The notes beneath the pieces are model-generated. The model made no database searches. It was not told the origin of the DNA and worked only from the letters and a program-made list of their open reading frames with translations. DNA of 37,733 bases from Chromatiales bacterium (GTDB lineage Bacteria; Pseudomonadota; Gammaproteobacteria; Steroidobacterales; Woeseiaceae). Made by a program: the position numbers and the translations under genes. The stretch covers positions 1-37,733 of the forward strand of contig JAIBDF010000017.1 of NCBI GenBank assembly GCA_024679535.1, in the 5' to 3' direction. Of the stretch, positions 26,249-34,650 are shown one piece after another (the stretch's first letter is position 1; the number at the start of each line of letters is the position of its first letter).

Positions 26249-26604
26249 TCTTCGTCCCACGTAGAAGATGGCTTCCACAGCAACTCATCAAGGTCAGGTT
26301 GCCAACGGTATTTCTGCATATCCACTTTGCCCTGCAACATCACAACGCCCTCATCCGCGAGGCGGTCCCGCTGAGTTCGATACGCGCGGCTGTTCGGATC
26401 GAAAGCGCTTTTTCCCGACGATGTGATCACGCGATGCCACGGCAACTCCAGGTCCTTCGGCGAGTGGCGCAATGCATAACCCACCTGGCGGGCACCTCGG
26501 GGAATTCCGGCGATCTCAGCTACCTGACCATAGTTGGCGACAGTACCATGGGGGATATCCTGGATCGTTTCCCAGATACGGCGCATGCGGGTCTCGCGGT
26601 CCAT
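26245..26604 (-). CDS. Alkyltransferase-like protein (ATL, MGMT-related)
   Basis: A 119-residue homologue of the DNA-binding domain of O6-alkylguanine-DNA alkyltransferase. The opening IWETIQDIPHGTVANYGQVA, GIPRGARQVGYALRHSP and the active-site region LPWHRVITSSGKSAF are clear. Tryptophan (W56) occupies the place of the acceptor cysteine in PCHR. Such ATL proteins bind alkylated guanine without repairing it and hand it to nucleotide excision repair; this is established for the family. The ATG at 26604 shares a base with the preceding GTPase stop and is preferred over an upstream extension of 40 codons. It lies within a tightly packed operon. Confidence 0.93.
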   Translation of the reverse strand: MDRETRMRRIWETIQDIPHGTVANYGQVAEIAGIPRGARQVGYALRHSPKDLELPWHRVITSSGKSAFDPNSRAYRTQRDRLADEGVVMLQGKVDMQKYRWQPDLDELLWKPSSTWDED

Positions 26605-27965
26605 CAGGAGCGGCTTAACCCCAGTCGCACCTGAATCTCTCGGCGCGCGTCCGACAGGACGGTATCCCGATCGAGCGAGTCCAGGATTTCCTTGACGACC
26701 TTCTTGGGACCACCCTCGCCCCACGACTTACCTTCCGCGAGATACTTACCGGCGGCCTGCCCCACCAGGTACGTGCTGTAGTAAGCAATAGCGCCCTGAG
26801 CACCAGCCGTAAGTACCGTCGACAGCCCGAGCGTGCCAACCTTAAGTGCGCTCGAGACAAGGTGCAATGCCCACACCGTCGTCATGAGTGCTGCAGACTC
26901 GGCGACGATGACGCGCACAATGGATCCGGCCTCTTTGCGGCTTAACGGTAGATCGTAGACACGCGACAAATGTACGACCATTCCGACATCAATAAACGCA
27001 GCCGCAAACAGGTCCGCAACCGGAACCGGGTTGAGTGCGACGGCGATGCCCTTGCCAATGCAGTAGGTACGTACCATGCGGTCGCCCAGCTCCTGGCGAG
27101 CCATCAGAATCCTCTGTCCGACCTGATCGGACAGGTCTGCTGCAAACAGACTGGCATTGAGTGCAGCGAGCGTTTTTCCTTCTGCCTCGAGGACATCCCA
27201 GAGCTTGACGCGCAGCGCAGCAACGTCGGGCATGCGCGCCCTGTCCGTCATGACTTCGCTGCCATCTGAATCCACTTCGACGAGCGTCTGCGGACGTGGC
27301 TGTGCGGCGGCGACGATGACATGATCGGGCTCTATGAGTCCTTCGGTCTTGCGGCGGACGGACGCCAGCAGCGAGTCGCACTCCTCCGCGGTATACAGGT
27401 CCGACTTGTTCAGTGCCACGAGGACCGGCCGGCCCTGGGACAGAACAGCCTTTAGGGCATCCAGTTCCGTTTCCGTGATGTCACTGTCAATGACAAAAAT
27501 TACGAGGTCGGATCGTCCGGCAACCTCTTGCGCGAGTTTCTCGCGGTCTTCGCCTCCAGCTTCGTCAAGCCCGGGAGTATCGATGAGGAAAACACCACCG
27601 GCCTCCACTTCCTTCCATGCCTCCATCGAGGAAAAGCGTGTTTCACCATGAATTGGACTAACTGAAAATCGCTCCTCGCCGATCAACGCATTCAGCAGAG
27701 ACGATTTACCGGTGCTGACTCGACCAAAAACGGAAAGATGCAGATGGCCGTGCTCGATCTTGTCGAGCATCGCCTGCACCGCGTCGTAGTCATGCACCAG
27801 GGACTCACGGACACCCGCGGGCAGCCGTGAATCGTGAACGAGTTCACGCAGGCTTTCGCGTGCAAGCCCAAGGTGGTCGGTGCCGGAGCTACCGCGTTCC
27901 TCAGTCTGCTTTTTCGGCCAGGGCCATTTTGGCAATGCGGCGAACGCCCGCTTCCAAATGCTCAC
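26604..27965 (-). CDS. GTPase with DUF697-like membrane domain (second of pair)
   Basis: A 453-residue GTPase. The G domain has Walker A GRVSTGKSS (residues 81-89), a switch-I segment SPIHGETRFS, G3 DTPGLDEAGG and G4 ALNKSDL. The C-terminal 150 residues contain hydrophobic helices of the DUF697 type (IGKGIAVALNPVPVADLFAA; LSTVLTAGAQGAIAYYSTYL), so the protein probably sits on the inner membrane. The frame extends farther upstream, but the GTG at 27965 has an excellent GAGGAAGGA ribosome site. This start overlaps the first GTPase gene by 65 bp. The partner is similar in plan but different in sequence. The cellular role is unknown. Confidence 0.88.
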   Translation of the reverse strand: MSIWKRAFAALPKWPWPKKQTEERGSSGTDHLGLARESLRELVHDSRLPAGVRESLVHDYDAVQAMLDKIEHGHLHLSVFGRVSTGKSSLLNALIGEERFSVSPIHGETRFSSMEAWKEVEAGGVFLIDTPGLDEAGGEDREKLAQEVAGRSDLVIFVIDSDITETELDALKAVLSQGRPVLVALNKSDLYTAEECDSLLASVRRKTEGLIEPDHVIVAAAQPRPQTLVEVDSDGSEVMTDRARMPDVAALRVKLWDVLEAEGKTLAALNASLFAADLSDQVGQRILMARQELGDRMVRTYCIGKGIAVALNPVPVADLFAAAFIDVGMVVHLSRVYDLPLSRKEAGSIVRVIVAESAALMTTVWALHLVSSALKVGTLGLSTVLTAGAQGAIAYYSTYLVGQAAGKYLAEGKSWGEGGPKKVVKEILDSLDRDTVLSDARREIQVRLGLSRS

Positions 27966-29385
27966 TGATTCCTTCCTCGAATTCCCGTGCGGCCACGTCG
28001 GGCAGCAACTCGCCGTGACGCGACAATGTGAGCACGAGGCTGCGGCCAAGTGCATCGAAAATCAATCCATAAGCGACCGCATGGACAAGGCCTCCGGCCA
28101 CGGTGCCAATACCGGGGAACGCCTTGAGTCCGTTGCCCGCAACGGCGAGTGACAGAGGCAACGCCCGTCCTACGCGACTTTGACTCAGGGACAGGAACTC
28201 CTCGATATCGAGATCGCGCGGCGCAGCGCCGTACAGCTTGCAAAGCTGTTGCGTCATGGCAGTGCCGATGTAGCCCTGTATAAGGATGTCCGTACCCGGG
28301 CTGATCGCCGCCATCGCGCCAATGATTGCCTTGCGCGTCGAGCTGCGAATAACCTGCTCGGAGCGTTGCAGCCGGTATTCCCCTTCCGCCTCTGCAAGCC
28401 GCGCCGCAGCCATGCGAAATACAGCGCGTTCCCGCCGTAGATCGAGGGACGCCCCTTCCTCGGTGAGCAGACGATTGATCGCGACCACGAGCACACCGAT
28501 GTCGGCGGGCCGTGTGCGCCGCATGCTGGTTTCACCGCCGTCGTTGCCGCGTTCGATAACGTCAATTTCGCCACCGGCGGATACGGCGACAACATGATCA
28601 CGATTGAGTTGGCCACCAATGTCGTCTACACGCTCCAGCAATGTCTGCATCAGTGTGGCCTGTTCCTCAGCGGAATAGCGATCCGCTTTATTGAGAACAA
28701 TGACCAAGGGCTTGTCGAATTCGAGCAGCGATCTAATAGAAGCAACTTCCGGGCGCGTGAGGTCGCTGTCGCAAACATACAGGACCACATTCGCACGCGT
28801 GGCTTCTTCGACGGCGAGATGCGTAAGGCGGTCTTCATGACCGCCTGTACCGGGGACATCTGTAAGGAGAATTTCTGCACCGCTATCGTCGCGCCAACGG
28901 TAGTGGCGCACGTCATCAGTGGAGCCGCCAACCACATCAACGACAACATTAGCTTCGGGCACCAGTGCTTTGATCAGGGAACTCTTGCCCGAGCTGACTT
29001 CGCCGAAAAAACACAGGTGTACGGTGTCTTTGCGCGCCGCAAGTTCCTTAAGTTCGGCCTGGGCGTCGCTGACATCAACGCCGGCGGCTTCAGCTTCGTG
29101 TAGCCGCGCTTCGATATCCGCCTGCGACAGTGGCTCCGATCTGAACCCCTTCTGCGGCGCGATCTTGCGGCGGATGACCAGACGCCAGATCAACCAGACT
29201 GCAGTAACAGCCAGCAACACCATGATGCCGACGTACGCGTAGAGCAAGACGGGGGGGCCGGCCTTAAGCCGGTCCCAGACATTGAGCGCCGCTTCAGAAA
29301 TGAAGAGCAGCGCGCCCGTCGCGACGATAAAAACGAGCAGTATGACGACCGCAATCGCGACGCGAATGAATCGATCGAGTTTCAT
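27901..29385 (-). CDS. Membrane GTPase with DUF697-like domain (first of pair)
   Basis: A 494-residue membrane GTPase. Two transmembrane helices open the protein (about 8-30 and 46-70). A short coiled segment follows, then a G domain with Walker A GEVSSGKSS (128-136), G3 DVPGTGGHEDR and G4 VLNKADRYS. The C-terminal part (about 350-470) has glycine-rich hydrophobic helices (AIIGAMAAISPGTDILIQGY; ALPLSLAVAGNGLKAFPGIG) of DUF697 type. It starts nine bases after the DUF885 stop and overlaps the next GTPase gene by 65 bp. The G3 glycine pattern (PGTGG) is atypical. It is likely to act as a pair with the second GTPase, perhaps as a heterodimer; that is inference from adjacency. Confidence 0.88.
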   Translation of the reverse strand: MKLDRFIRVAIAVVILLVFIVATGALLFISEAALNVWDRLKAGPPVLLYAYVGIMVLLAVTAVWLIWRLVIRRKIAPQKGFRSEPLSQADIEARLHEAEAAGVDVSDAQAELKELAARKDTVHLCFFGEVSSGKSSLIKALVPEANVVVDVVGGSTDDVRHYRWRDDSGAEILLTDVPGTGGHEDRLTHLAVEEATRANVVLYVCDSDLTRPEVASIRSLLEFDKPLVIVLNKADRYSAEEQATLMQTLLERVDDIGGQLNRDHVVAVSAGGEIDVIERGNDGGETSMRRTRPADIGVLVVAINRLLTEEGASLDLRRERAVFRMAAARLAEAEGEYRLQRSEQVIRSSTRKAIIGAMAAISPGTDILIQGYIGTAMTQQLCKLYGAAPRDLDIEEFLSLSQSRVGRALPLSLAVAGNGLKAFPGIGTVAGGLVHAVAYGLIFDALGRSLVLTLSRHGELLPDVAAREFEEGISEHLEAGVRRIAKMALAEKAD

Positions 29386-29394
29386 ACGCGCAGA

Positions 29395-31182
29395 TTACAT
29401 CAATTGCGACTCGATCCATCGATCGATCTTGCTCTCCAGCATCGACAATGGCATCGCACCGTCGCGCAGAACCTCGGTATGGAAGGTCTTGACGTCAAAC
29501 TTGTCCCCAAGTCGTGCCTCGGCACCATCGCGGATCGCGCGAATCTTGAGCTGCCCTACCTTGTAGGCCAGCGCCTGGCCGGGGATAGCCATGAAGCGCT
29601 CGGCCTCGGAGACGGCACGGGCTTCGGCGACGGCCGAGTTCTCATACATGTAATCGAGAACCTGCTGCCGCGACCAACCCTTGGCATGAATGCCGGTATC
29701 CACCACGAGTCGAATCGAGCGCCAGAGTTCAGCATTGAGGCCACCGAAGTACTGGTACGGATCGGTATATACGCCAATCTCTTTACCCAGCGACTCCGCA
29801 TACAACCCCCAGCCTTCAGAAAACGCCGTGAACCCGCCGAAGCGACGGAAGTTCGGCAGGTCCTCATTCTCACGCTGGATCATGATCTGGAAGTGGTGTC
29901 CTGGGATTGCCTCATGCAGGTACAGCGACTCCATGGCCCAGTTCGGCCGCGCGCTAAGGTCGTACGCATTCGCGTAGAAGACACCGGGTCGCGCACCGTC
30001 CGGTGTGCCCGCCTGGTAGGAACCACCGGACGCCGATTTTTCGCGGAATGGCTCCACGCGGCGCACCTCGAATTCCGTTTCTGGAAATATCTCGAAGAGA
30101 TCTTCCGAAAGGCCGGCGATGTGATCCGACATGTCACGGTAACCCTGGATCAGTTGCTCGGGTTCATCGAAGAAAAACTGCGGGTCAGTATTCATGTACT
30201 CGAAAAAGTCCTTGAGATCGCCCTCGAAACCGACCTCTTCCATGACCGAGTGCATCTCGCCGTGGATGCGAGCGACTTCATCGACACCGACCTGGTGGAC
30301 CTCTTCTGGCGTCATGTCCGTCGTGGTGCGTACACGAACCATGTACTCATACCAGGACACCCCATTCGGCTGAGCGTAGAGACCAACAGTCTCGCGCGCA
30401 TTGTCGAGATAGTCATCGCCGATAAAGTTGCTGACGCGCTGGTACGCCGGGACAATCGTATTCATGATTTTGTCCTCATACGCAGCCGTAAGCCGCTCGC
30501 GATCCTCCGCGCTGAAGTCTTCGGGCATATTCCGCACGGGCGTGTAGAAGTTGCTGTCCTCCACATTGTCAACGACATGCGCGTCGATCTGCGGCTGCAA
30601 CTTGGCCATGAGAATGCGCGGCTGCGTGACGCCCGCCTGCATACCCTCTTTCATGTTGCTTACGATCTGGTCGATGATTTCGGAAAAATCGTCGGCGCGA
30701 GAAAGAAAGTCTTCGTAGTCTTTAACGGTCTTGAACCGGTGGGCGCTCGCACCGCTGCCAAGCTGCACAAAAAAGTTGGTAATGGAATAGAACTGGTTGA
30801 TTGGCTGCAGGTGGGACGGAAACTGGTTACCCTCCAGCGACTGTTCGCGGTTAATGCGGAAAATGTCATAACTAAGCTGATCCTGATAACCGAGCTGCGA
30901 ACGATCGATCTCAAGCAATCCTTGCAGGAACTCCTCGTCCATCGCCTCTGCCGCCGCCCGGTACTCGGGGCTGTTGCTGTTAGCCATGCGATCGTTGTAA
31001 CGATAGTCGCCAATAAACGTGGCCCTCAAAGGATTCAATTCGAGATTACGCTCAAAATGCTCGTCAAACAGGGCGTGTAGCGCTGTGCCGCCGTCGACGG
31101 TGTCGATCACGGCGGGTTCTTCGCTACCGCACGCGGCAACAAGGCAAACAGCTGCCAGTACGGCTGAAAGTCGCAGTTTCAT
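29395..31182 (-). CDS. DUF885-family lipoprotein (putative metallopeptidase)
   Basis: A 595-residue exported protein of the DUF885 family, thought to be zinc peptidase-like. The signal peptide ends in lipobox LVAAC (C18). Family motifs are LRATFIGDYRYNDR near the start, AYQRVSNFIG, GVFYANAYDLSARPNWAMES, the putative metal site LYLHEAIPGHHFQI, AFSEGWGLYAESLG and ERFMAIPGQALAYKVGQLKI. The ATG at 31182 fits the signal peptide and has GGGGAAC upstream; the frame extends 14 codons further. It heads the seven-gene minus-strand run and is separated from the sheath gene by a terminator-like hairpin. Substrate unknown. Confidence 0.92.
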   Translation of the reverse strand: MKLRLSAVLAAVCLVAACGSEEPAVIDTVDGGTALHALFDEHFERNLELNPLRATFIGDYRYNDRMANSNSPEYRAAAEAMDEEFLQGLLEIDRSQLGYQDQLSYDIFRINREQSLEGNQFPSHLQPINQFYSITNFFVQLGSGASAHRFKTVKDYEDFLSRADDFSEIIDQIVSNMKEGMQAGVTQPRILMAKLQPQIDAHVVDNVEDSNFYTPVRNMPEDFSAEDRERLTAAYEDKIMNTIVPAYQRVSNFIGDDYLDNARETVGLYAQPNGVSWYEYMVRVRTTTDMTPEEVHQVGVDEVARIHGEMHSVMEEVGFEGDLKDFFEYMNTDPQFFFDEPEQLIQGYRDMSDHIAGLSEDLFEIFPETEFEVRRVEPFREKSASGGSYQAGTPDGARPGVFYANAYDLSARPNWAMESLYLHEAIPGHHFQIMIQRENEDLPNFRRFGGFTAFSEGWGLYAESLGKEIGVYTDPYQYFGGLNAELWRSIRLVVDTGIHAKGWSRQQVLDYMYENSAVAEARAVSEAERFMAIPGQALAYKVGQLKIRAIRDGAEARLGDKFDVKTFHTEVLRDGAMPLSMLESKIDRWIESQLM

Positions 31183-31236
31183 CTGGGTTCCCCGGAAAAT
31201 GATTGTTGATCTAGAGACCGTCACGGCCCCGTTTGG

Positions 31237-31256
31237 TTCAGACCTGAAATATCAGG
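31237..31256. promoter_or_regulatory. Overlapping inverted repeats upstream of the DUF885 gene
   Basis: TTCAG-AC-CTGAA (31237-31248) and CCTGA-AATA-TCAGG (31243-31256) overlap 55-74 bp before the DUF885 start. This is a plausible operator; no regulator is known. Confidence 0.3.
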
Positions 31257-31284
31257 CCATCATAAACCCAAGATCCCGCTGGGC

Positions 31285-31310
31285 AAAATTTGCACCGCCA
31301 ATGACGGTGC
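31285..31310 (-). terminator. Candidate terminator after the sheath gene
   Basis: On the minus strand a perfect 6-bp stem GCACCG-TCATTGG-CGGTGC is followed by AAATTTTG. It starts six bases after the sheath stop. The T-run is short, so termination may be partial. Confidence 0.55.
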
Positions 31311-31316
31311 CGCCCA

Positions 31317-32861
31317 TCAGGCGTCTTTGACGGACGGAGCAAACGCAGCGCTGCCGACGCGACAGCCGGTTGCTGTAAGGTGCAGCGTAAGCGAGATAGC
31401 TTCGTCGCAGGCGGCTGGCTGGAACACCAGCAAGACCGTCATGCCGTGCTGCGAGTTGTCGTTGCGTTTGCTAACCCCTGCATCGCACTCGACGATGAAG
31501 CGATCGTTGGCAAAAGCACCCAGGTCGTTCAGGCAATAGAAGTAGGTGAGCACCTGGGCACGAACGCGGCGCGCGAGGTTTTTGTCGCCAGGCTCGAACA
31601 CGGCCCAGCGCGCGGCAGCCGATACGGTGCTGATTATTCGCAGGCAAGTACGGCGAACCGGTAGTCGCGCAAATTTGCGATGCCCTTCGCTGCCGCGCCC
31701 CATCGTCACCGATCCACCGACGCGGCATCGACCTGCCGGCCCATTGGCAATGACGTTAAGGCCGGCACGATTCAGCAAGTGCGCATCCTCATCATCGATA
31801 TCGACCGCAGGAAGTAAATGCCGATGCAGGCCCATGCCTTGCTGATCGAGGCCCTGCCATGGACCATAGGTGCGGTCCTGTTTGCACAGCAGACCCGCGA
31901 TCGCCCCACCCGCCGGGCGCGCAATGTCATCACTGCGACGCTTCAGCATGCGCGGAAAGTAGCCAAGCATGTTGGGGCTCGCGTAGCCGAGGTCGCGGAC
32001 GCCTCGTACGGCCTCCTCGGCGCTCGTCCACTCATTGCGCGGATCAACGACCAACATTGCGCGCCGTTCGCGGCAATAGAGCTCAGCTGCCAGAATAGCG
32101 GCCGGGCCTGTATCAATACCCTTACCTGGCGGTGGTAAATAAAGCACGTCAAAGTTGTCGATCTGCTCAAGTGCGAACAAGCCGCTGCGATGTTTGCGCG
32201 AACCTACCAGGTCGTAATCGGAAAGCTCGGTGCCGTCGGTGCCGGCCTGCACATGACTGACGTACGTCGATCCGATCCTGCCACCGGCATCCATCGTGGG
32301 TTCGGGTCGATGCGATGGGTAGGGATGTTCAACGCGTGCCAGGCTGGACGTCAGCAATGCGTTACCGGCGAATCGCTCATGTTCTTCCAGATACGACACC
32401 CGGCGAAACAACTCCTGATCTTCTACGAGGCCAGTACCTGGATTGACACGTTGCAGCGTCAGGTTGAACAGATCTTCATCGTCGCCAATACCATCGTAGT
32501 CAACGGCGGCCCGAATGAACTCGGTAGACCCGGGTTCAACCGCGCGCAACACCAGCGCAGAACCGCTCGCCGGCAGACAAATCATTGAACCGCGAGCGTT
32601 GTTCGCTACACGCACAACGTACAGCTGCAGGCCTCCGTGGTCGAAGAATTGTCGGACCGCAGGACCCAGGCTTGAGCGCGACCAGGTATCGCCAAAACGG
32701 CGACGATAATCGCCAAAGCTCTGGACCAGTACCGGAGTATTCACGGGACCACGAAGCGCACGGCCAACGAAAGCGGCCGTGGTCTCTGGCGACACATCGA
32801 TGGGTTGATCCATCGCTGCGATTTCTGTGACCGTGATACCGTGGTCAACTGCTTCTGACAA
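31317..32861 (-). CDS. Orphan phage-type contractile tail sheath protein
   Basis: A 514-residue homologue of contractile tail sheath proteins (phage_sheath family, as in myophages, R-pyocins and extracellular contractile injection systems). The N-terminal signature is HGITVTEIAAMDQPID, then AAFVGRALRGPVNTPVLVQS, FGDYRRRFGD and LYVVRVANN. The middle has DVLYLPPPGKG and AMLVVDPRNEW. The C-terminal sheath domain shows RRTCLRIISTVSAAARWAVF, FEPGD and FIVECDAG. The start is TTG at 32861 with GGAG-ACAGGT upstream; an ATG at codon 17 would cut into the family N-terminus. No tube, baseplate, spike, terminase, ATPase or lysis genes occur in the window. The coding sequence is intact and codon use resembles its neighbours, so it is not an obvious prophage relic. 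Confidence 0.88.
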   Translation of the reverse strand: MSEAVDHGITVTEIAAMDQPIDVSPETTAAFVGRALRGPVNTPVLVQSFGDYRRRFGDTWSRSSLGPAVRQFFDHGGLQLYVVRVANNARGSMICLPASGSALVLRAVEPGSTEFIRAAVDYDGIGDDEDLFNLTLQRVNPGTGLVEDQELFRRVSYLEEHERFAGNALLTSSLARVEHPYPSHRPEPTMDAGGRIGSTYVSHVQAGTDGTELSDYDLVGSRKHRSGLFALEQIDNFDVLYLPPPGKGIDTGPAAILAAELYCRERRAMLVVDPRNEWTSAEEAVRGVRDLGYASPNMLGYFPRMLKRRSDDIARPAGGAIAGLLCKQDRTYGPWQGLDQQGMGLHRHLLPAVDIDDEDAHLLNRAGLNVIANGPAGRCRVGGSVTMGRGSEGHRKFARLPVRRTCLRIISTVSAAARWAVFEPGDKNLARRVRAQVLTYFYCLNDLGAFANDRFIVECDAGVSKRNDNSQHGMTVLLVFQPAACDEAISLTLHLTATGCRVGSAAFAPSVKDA

Positions 32862-32944
32862 ACCTGTCTCCGTACTTGGTCAGATAAGCGTGGCTTAATA
32901 CTAATTCATTCGCGCTCCTCAATGCACTTCGATAATCTCGGGTT

Positions 32945-34000
32945 ATGAGTGATTTCCTGTCAGCGACGTATCCGGCACTGGGCCAGCACCTGAAAAAGCT
33001 GCCGCTGGCCGAGCTACCTACGCCCGTTGAGCGCACGGAATTCGACACGCCACATGGATCACGCTCCATCACGGTAAAGAAAGATGACATCAGCAATGCG
33101 CATTACGGCGGAAACAAGATTCGCAAGCTGGAATATATCTTCAGGCGCGCGTTGGACCGCGGTGCAAGGCGCGTTGCCACTTTTGGGGCCGCCGGATCCA
33201 ATCATGCCCTCGCGACTGCGGTGCTCGCCAAACAGGTCGGCCTCGAATGCACCTGTTTTCTCGGGCATCAGAAGCGAACGCCGAAAGTACCCCGCGCGCT
33301 TAACATGCATCGACACCTCGGCACCGAGATCGTGCGCTACGGTGGCTCTGTCGATCAGCTCACTCTGTTTCGCCAATACCTGCAGAATCGTCAAACCTGG
33401 GTGGTGCCGCTTGGAGGCTCAAGCTGGCTCGGCGCCGTCGGCTTCGTGAGTGCAGGGCTGGAGCTTGCGCAACAGATTCGAGATGATCAATTGCCCTGCC
33501 CTGATCGCATATACATCGCCACCGGCACTATGGGCAGTACGGCAGGGCTCGCACTGGGCCTTGCCGCCGCCGGTCTATCGACGGAAATTCATGCCGTATG
33601 TGTGGTTGAGGAGCGGTTTGGCAATCCTCTTATGCTGGATCGCCTGATTCAAAAGACGGCCCTGATGCTTAACCGCCTCGACCCTTCTTTTGATCAGGAG
33701 TTGGCGGGGAAAGTACGGCTTGTTTGGCGCGGGGAGTTCCTGGCCGGCGGCTACGCAGCCTTTGACGAGTCCGTCAGCAACGCCGTTGATGCTGCACACA
33801 ACCGACTGGGCCTGAGTCTTGAGACTACGTACACGGGCAAAGCGATGGCCGCACTGTTGCACGACCTCCAGCAGCCTGATTACAGAGGTGAGCAGTACCT
33901 ATTCTGGAACACTCATAACTCACGGGAGCTGCCGGTGACGGCCGACCGACCGGACTCGCTCGACAATATTCCCGTAGAATTTCTGCGGTATTACGAATAA
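32945..34000 (+). CDS. PLP-dependent D-cysteine desulfhydrase/ACC deaminase-like enzyme
   Basis: A 351-residue fold-type II PLP enzyme. The lysine that should carry PLP is in NAHYGGNKIRKLEY (K58). TFGAAGSNHALATA is the following substrate/cofactor loop, and ATGTMGSTAGLALG is the glycine-rich phosphate-binding loop. The family contains D-cysteine desulfhydrases and ACC deaminases; bacterial chromosomal members are more often the former, but I cannot assign the substrate. No Shine-Dalgarno sequence precedes the ATG. GATAAT at 32931-32936 lies eight bases upstream, a possible near-leaderless -10. It diverges from the sheath gene and is followed 14 bp later by a GST gene. Confidence 0.88.
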   Translation: MSDFLSATYPALGQHLKKLPLAELPTPVERTEFDTPHGSRSITVKKDDISNAHYGGNKIRKLEYIFRRALDRGARRVATFGAAGSNHALATAVLAKQVGLECTCFLGHQKRTPKVPRALNMHRHLGTEIVRYGGSVDQLTLFRQYLQNRQTWVVPLGGSSWLGAVGFVSAGLELAQQIRDDQLPCPDRIYIATGTMGSTAGLALGLAAAGLSTEIHAVCVVEERFGNPLMLDRLIQKTALMLNRLDPSFDQELAGKVRLVWRGEFLAGGYAAFDESVSNAVDAAHNRLGLSLETTYTGKAMAALLHDLQQPDYRGEQYLFWNTHNSRELPVTADRPDSLDNIPVEFLRYYE

Positions 34001-34014
34001 ATGGAGACAAGGCG

Positions 34015-34632
34015 ATGACCGACTACAAGCTGACTTACTTCGATATGGATGGTGGGCGCGCAGAACCTGTCCGCATTGCATTTCACGCGGCGGGTATCGA
34101 ATTCGACGATATACGCATTTCGTTCCCTGAATTCATGGAGCAGCGTCAAGGCATGCGGTTCACCTGCTTGCCAGTGTTGGAAATCGACGGCGTCGTTGTG
34201 ACTCAAAGTAATGCAATGTGCCGATTTACCGGCAAGAAGGCGGGCCTGTATCCCGAGGACGATGTGCAGGCCATTTATTGCGATGAAGCGATGGGTGCAA
34301 TTGAGGATCTCCTGCACAGCATGGTGCAGACCTTTGGCCTCAAGGACGACGAACTCAAAACTGCACGAGAGAAGCTCGTCGGTGGATGGTTGTCCGTGTT
34401 CCTTAAGGGACTTAATGAGCTGCTGGAACGCGGCGGCGATTACTTTGCAGATAATCGCCTGACTGTGGCCGATCTGAAGGTATTTGGTACCACCCGCTGG
34501 CTGATGTCGGGCCAGCTCGAGCACGTTCCGACGGATATCGTTGAACAACTGGCGCCCAGGCTGGTCGCTCACGAACAGCGCATAGCAAACGACCCGATAG
34601 TCGTTGCGTACTACGCGTCAAGAAAAGCATAA
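34015..34632 (+). CDS. Sigma-like glutathione S-transferase
   Basis: A 205-residue soluble GST. The N-terminal thioredoxin domain has LTYFDMDGGRAEPVRIAFHA with the likely catalytic Y8, a cis-proline in CLPVLEIDG, and the gamma-glutamyl site QSNAMCRF. The helical domain follows from about residue 82 with LTVADLKVFGTTRWL. The pattern is closest to the sigma class (prostaglandin-D-synthase-like), which is unusual in bacteria but known in marine proteobacteria. The ATG has GGAG 10 bp upstream and lies 14 bp after the desulfhydrase, so both are probably one transcript. The substrate is unknown; detoxification of electrophiles is the usual role. Confidence 0.9.
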   Translation: MTDYKLTYFDMDGGRAEPVRIAFHAAGIEFDDIRISFPEFMEQRQGMRFTCLPVLEIDGVVVTQSNAMCRFTGKKAGLYPEDDVQAIYCDEAMGAIEDLLHSMVQTFGLKDDELKTAREKLVGGWLSVFLKGLNELLERGGDYFADNRLTVADLKVFGTTRWLMSGQLEHVPTDIVEQLAPRLVAHEQRIANDPIVVAYYASRKA

Positions 34633-34650
34633 AAGCGGGGACAAGTCACT

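Noticed and set aside
29404..31080. A 558-codon plus-strand frame opposite the DUF885 gene
   Set aside because: The minus strand encodes a full DUF885 lipoprotein with signal peptide and motifs; the antisense frame resembles nothing and is a composition artefact.
31317..32861. Interpretation as the edge of an integrated prophage
   Set aside because: Flanking genes are metabolic or envelope genes, no integrase or attachment-site repeat was seen, and no other phage gene occurs on either side within the window.
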